Positions 60,136 through 64,000 of a stretch of DNA of 64,000 bases are shown one piece after another. How positions within the stretch are numbered: the first letter of the stretch is position 1; each line of letters starts with the position of its first letter. Made by a program: the position numbers and the translations under genes. Location of the stretch: NCBI GenBank assembly GCA_020310875.1, contig CM035407.1, forward strand, positions 88,797,632-88,861,631, read 5' to 3'. Source of the stretch: Ceratopteris richardii. Lineage: Eukaryota > Streptophyta > Polypodiopsida > Polypodiales > Pteridaceae. A model generated the notes under the pieces. The model saw only the letters and a list, made by a program, of their open reading frames with translations, made no database searches and was not told the DNA's origin.

Positions 60136-61507
60136 TTGTCTATGGAGGATGGGAAGGTAAAACATCTCGCTGGTATGCTGCATGTTCGAAACATAACAAA
60201 GAATCTGGTTTCTGTTGGACGAATGGTTGACCAAGGATTACAAGTCAGGTTCAATGATGATGGGTTATATGTAGAAGAATACAAACATGGTGGACGATTG
60301 ATCACCGAAGGAAACAAAGTGGATAGGATGTTCACCTTAAATGTGAAGATTCTTGAAATGAATGGAGTCATGTTTGCAAAAGATGTAGGAGTTATTGCTG
60401 ATATAGAGATCTAGCACAAACAAATTGGACGTGCAAATCTGCAAAGGCTGAAACTAATGCAGTCAAAGGAGGTCGTTCATGCATGGACTACCAAATTTCA
60501 AGGTTTCAGAGATGAAAAAGGTATGTGTAGCATGTCAATTTGGTAAACATTCAAGATCATCGTTTCCACATGACAAGCATGTTAGTGAGAATGTGCTAGA
60601 AATAGTACATACAGATGTTTGGGGTCCTACAAAGACCACATCTATGGGCATTGCATGTTTTATGTTACTTTCTTTGATGACCATACAAGGAAAGTGTGGG
60701 TCTATTTCATTAAAGAGAAGAGTGACGTATTCACTCGCTTTTAGAATTTTAAAGCTATGGTGGAAAAGCAGATAGGGAAGTATATTCCTACATTCAGATC
60801 TGATGGAGGAGGTGAATACATGTCAAATGAGTTCATCAATTTTCTAAAACATCATGGAATTCGATGTCAATTTTCATGCAGGTACACACCACAACAGAAT
60901 GGTGTTGCTGAACGAAAAACTAGACATATTGCAGAAATAGCAAGAGCCTTGATGGCTGAGAAGAGTATGCCTCATTGTTATTGGGAGAAGCTGTGCATAC
61001 GGTTGTATACATCATGAATAGAACTCCAACTACTGATGTACATCAAGTTACACCTGAAGAGAAGTTCACAGGTAAAAAGCCAAACTTGTCACACATGCAA
61101 GTTTTTGGCAGTATCGCATATGTACATGTTTAGATGAGTTGAGGATGAAGCTTGATTCAAAAACAGAAAAATGTGTCTTCATTGGATACTCCCTTGAGCG
61201 GAATGGATACAAATGTTATAACCCACTCACACAACAGGTGAGGGTGAGGAGAGATGTGGTATTTGATGAAATGTCAAGCTTCTATAAAGATGCAAAAGAA
61301 GGACTGAATCTTGAACCAAATGACAAGGAAAATGCAAAAAAATCAAGTGCAAAATCTCAGGTTTTGAGTGGACTAGATGCATCATCAAGCAATAGTTCCA
61401 ACTCAAATCCATGGAGTGGAAGATTGCATGGAAATTTCGATCCAAAAAATTCATCAAATACATCCAAGAAAGGTAAAGACAAGCCTGAATATGTTGCAAA
61501 AGTATGA
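60136..61507 (+). pseudogene. copia integrase region of element D
   Basis: Pre-integrase part (MLHVRNITKNLVSVGRMVDQGLQVRF, 60136-60414), zinc Cys pair CVACQFGKHSR near 60530, then the core: IVHTDVWGP (Asp), FRSDGGGEYMSNEF (Asp, near 60800) and QQNGVAERKTR (Glu, near 60900). The D,D,E residues are kept, but the frame shifts at least twice (near 60650 and 60760). The C-terminal part 61139-61500 ends at VFIGYSLERNGYKCYNP and a Ser/Asn-rich tract. The frame then runs into the deletion junction near 61490. Confidence 0.87.
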
Positions 61508-62260
61508 TATGGCTGATTGTAAGCCAATTTCTATGCTATTAGATGAGAATTTGACGTTAGATACTACGTCAGGTGAAGCAGTGGAAAATGCTACTATGTA
61601 CAGTAAAATTGTGCGAAGCTTGGTATATCTCACAATTACAAGGCCTAATCTTAGGTACACCGTTGGACTTGAAAGTCAGTTTATGCAGGTTCCCAAGAAG
61701 CCACATTTGGATACTTTGAGGTGCACTCTACATTATGTGAGTGCTACTTTGGATTATGCATTGTTTAAGAGGCTGGTGTAGATTTGCACGTTTATGGATA
61801 CATCGATGTAGATTGGGCTGGTAGCATTCTAGATAGAAGATCTACTAGTGGTTTTGTATTCTCATTTGGGAGTACAGCTATTACGTGGAGCAGCAAGAAG
61901 CAACCCACTGTTGCTTTGTCGAGTATAGAGGCTAAGTATAGAGGTGCTGCAATGGCGACATGTGAGACATCATGGCTAGAAATGCTACTTACAGATTTAG
62001 GTATGGAAGTGCGAAAGCCTATCACTATTTATTGTGATACTCTTGGCAGCATACAGTTAGCACGGAATCCCATTTCCATGCTAGAACGAAGCATATTGAG
62101 GTACATTATCACTTCATCAGAGAGAAGGTATTAGCAGGTGATATTGATCTTATTTATGTGAGAATAGATGAGCAGGTTGCTGATATTTTCACTAAAGCAC
62201 TTGGAGGAGAGAAGCTGAAGAAGTTTCGAAAGATGCTTGGATTAGATGACATGACATTGA
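61490..62260 (+). pseudogene. copia RT end and RNase H of element D
   Basis: Begins abruptly at the RT C-terminal block LQKYDMADCKPISMLLDENLT; the RT fingers, palm and YxDD are missing, so several hundred bases were deleted. RNase H: YGYIDVDWAGSILDRRSTSG (61795-61855), LSSIEAKYRGAAMATCE and YCDTLGSIQLARNP (near 62030). A TAG at 61779-61781 and a frameshift near 62100 break it. Confidence 0.87.
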
Positions 62261-62273
62261 GCTTGAGGGGGAG

Positions 62274-62655
62274 TGTTGAGATATCAATCTCAACATGTGA
62301 TGATTGAGGATGACACGTATCAGTTTTTCGTTTCTCTGACATGTATAATGGTCACGTCCGTATGTGCCAGGGATACTTCATTGAGCGTTATTAGATTTAT
62401 CTACCAAGAGTGATGGCACATTTGTTACTTGCCAGCTCACTCATCCGTGGACCTTAGATTTTTCCTTATGTACTAATCTTTATATATTGCACTAGTTGTA
62501 TTCTTGTTTTGAGGTCATTCTTGTACATTACTTTTTATGTAATAGAAGAAGAAGAAGAAGATCATTCTTCCTTGCCTCAATCTGTGTGTGTGATTTTCCT
62601 TGAGAGTGAGAGTGTGTGTGTGTGAGCTCTCTTCCTTATCTCCTTCCTTTTTACA
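62274..62655 (+). repeat. 3' LTR of copia element D
   Basis: 382 bp, TGTTGAGATATCAATC...TTTTTACA. The polypurine tract GCTTGAGGGGGAG (62261-62273) is next to it. Confidence 0.94.
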
Positions 62656-62660
62656 AAAAG

Positions 62661-62866
62661 CACATGAACAAAAGAAGGAAGAAGAAGAAGCTTGGAGTAC
62701 AATGCACAATACTAAATGTATTACCAAATAAATGTAAAACGATAAGTAACCTATTTGGGTTATATGCATATATACAAGGCAGGGGAAGAAACCTGCTAAA
62801 GAGGGAGAAAAGTGCCTTGAAAGTCTTAAGTGTGTTCACACACATCATTATCAAAATATATCAAGA
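62661..62866 (-). repeat. inner part of the 3' LTR of copia element F
   Basis: Matches the family 1 LTR from its AAGGAAGAAGAAG block to TATATCAAGA (family end TATATCAACA), with many substitutions. Element D separates it from its first 25 bases. A purine-rich tract, minus strand CCTAGGGGGGATATT, follows. Confidence 0.8.
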
Positions 62867-64000
62867 AATATCCCCCCTAGGAGCAATGCAGTGAACAAAA
62901 AGCTCGCACTCATGTATGTATGAGGAAGTGCCAAGCTATGTGTAATCAACACACAAAAGGAAGTAAGACCAAAGCTTTGCAGAAAGCTTCAAACTTCTCC
63001 CAAGGTAGAGCCTATATGAAAAGGTCGACAACATTCTCCTGTGTGGGCACATATGCCAAGCTTATGCCTCCATTAGAGAACCTCTTCCTGACATAATAAT
63101 AGTGCACATCAATGTGCTTAGTGCGAGCATGGAACACAAGGTTCCTTGCAATTGCCAATGTGCTCTGACTGCTAGTGAAGATGATGTTTGTAGAACTCGG
63201 ACCAACACCCAAATAAGCCAAAAGGCATGTGAGCCACACACACTCAACAATCGCTATGAAAGCTGCCCTATACTCAATCTCACAACTAGAAGTGGCCATA
63301 GTGGGCTTCTTCTTGCTCAACCAAGATATGCATGAGCTACCAAGCATGAAGCAAAAACCAATGGTGCACACACAATTGTCATAGCAACTAGCCCAATCAG
63401 AGTAAAAAAAAGTAGCTAGTGGTCATGATCCCCCCTTATGATAAAACAATCCAAGTAGTCAGGTACCACTCAAGTAGTGAAAGATACACTTAATAGCCTC
63501 TACCAATGCTTGACACTTTGACAATGCATAAACCTACTCATCTATGAGAGATCAAACTAAATATTAGGACTAGTTATGCGTAAGTAAATCAAGCATCCAA
63601 TAGCTTGCTGATAGAGAAAAACATCAAATGCATCTCCAACATCATGAAGACTCAATAGTAAACCTATTTCCATAGGATTGCACATAGGTTTGCAATCTTC
63701 AAGGCCAAAACACTACAATAATTTGTTAATACATTTTGTTTGACACAAAGCTATGCGAGCATCAACTTGCATAAACTAAATGCCCAGATAATGATGAAAA
63801 TGTGGCAAATGTAACATCTCAAAGGAGGCATGCAAATCAGCCTTAATATCAGAAATATATTTCTCATTAGGACTAGTGAGCAACAGGTCATCAACATAGA
63901 TAAAAATGATCATAAACACATCATTTGCATGCTTAAAATATAAGGTGTTCTTAGTTGGAATATTCTCAAAACCATGTGCAATCAAGTACATGTTTCTTTT
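62867..64000 (-). pseudogene. copia RT-RNase H pseudogene of element F
   Basis: 63012-63371 is RNase H (GSSCISWLSKKKPTMATSS, RNLVFHARTKHIDVHYYY); the Asp of the FTDSQS motif is changed to Ser (FTSSQS). 63776-63991 is RT with YVDDLLLTSPNEKYIS, catalytic YVDD intact. Between them (63372-63775) the frame is broken, and the FSDSDWA region is degraded. Window ends inside RT. Confidence 0.82.

Larger units (their letters stand above)
55114..62655 (+). mobile_element. copia element D (family 2) inside the LTR of F; TSD AAAAG
   Basis: 7542 bp, LTRs 55114-55554 and 62274-62655, flanked by AAAAG (55109-55113 and 62656-62660). Primer site directly after the LTR. Coding parts: gag N-terminus, an unrelated 3.1 kb stretch, gag C-terminus, protease and integrase, then an abrupt join to the last part of RT and RNase H. 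The core of RT is missing. So the element has an internal insertion and a deletion. Confidence 0.95.
62661..64000 (-). mobile_element. copia element F (family 1), minus strand, cut by window edge
   Basis: Minus-strand element of the same family as A, B and C. Its 3' LTR lies at 62661-62866 (plus 55089-55113 on the other side of element D). RNase H and the end of RT follow; the rest of pol and gag are off-window. More diverged than A, B or C. Confidence 0.85.

Overview
This window looks like the nuclear genome of a land plant dominated by LTR retrotransposons. I see no complete host gene, no rRNA or tRNA gene and no CRISPR array. The evidence for a plant is the primer binding sites (TGGTATCAGAGC of plant Ty1/copia elements, complementary to initiator Met tRNA; TGGCGCCGTTGCCGGGGA of plant Athila/Tat-like Ty3/gypsy elements, complementary to Asp tRNA), the plant-type copia gag-pol and gypsy pol proteins, and deep nesting. 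I cannot fix the species. A large, repeat-rich genome such as a fern, lycophyte, bryophyte or gymnosperm would fit.

Layout. 1-4190: copia family 1 copy A (minus strand, cut by the window edge). 4191-12175: remnant of a gypsy element H (plus strand), into which copy A abuts on the left and copy B (6720-11285, minus, TSD CCAAC) is inserted in the middle. 12176-15785: no recognisable gene. 15791-45049: a 29.3 kb composite, i.e. an old gypsy element O (LTRs about 890 bp, TSD ACACC) with a 12.4 kb gypsy element I (24324-36741, LTRs 648 bp and identical by eye, TSD GGAGT) inserted in its pol between RNase H and integrase. 45055-48401: old fragments, including an orphan copia LTR plus primer site and possible exon remnants. 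48402-53532: copia family 1 copy C (plus, TSD ATAAA). 53538-55088: decayed minus-strand copia remnant G. 55089-64000: copia family 1 copy F (minus, cut by the window edge), whose LTR has been split by copia family 2 element D (55114-62655, plus, TSD AAAAG).

The most interesting part is the O/I pair. They share the Asp-tRNA primer site, a candidate leader intron, a leader array of short palindromes built around ATCGCGAT (with different flanks in each), a gag beginning MNLRSG and carrying short-spaced zinc knuckles (CX2CX3HX4C), a protease, a tail with repeated W-x-P-K motifs, and a long extra ORF (here ORF2) with a coiled coil and a conserved C-terminal domain running almost to the polypurine tract. 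Element I lacks RT, RNase H and integrase, so it looks like a young non-autonomous partner of an O-like autonomous element. O also carries two tandem integrase zinc-binding modules and a second retropepsin-like domain downstream of integrase, an architecture I do not recognise.

All element genes are broken by stops, frameshifts or deletions. Boundaries and TSDs were read directly. Domain calls rest on motifs seen in the translations. Family placement and ages are inference.
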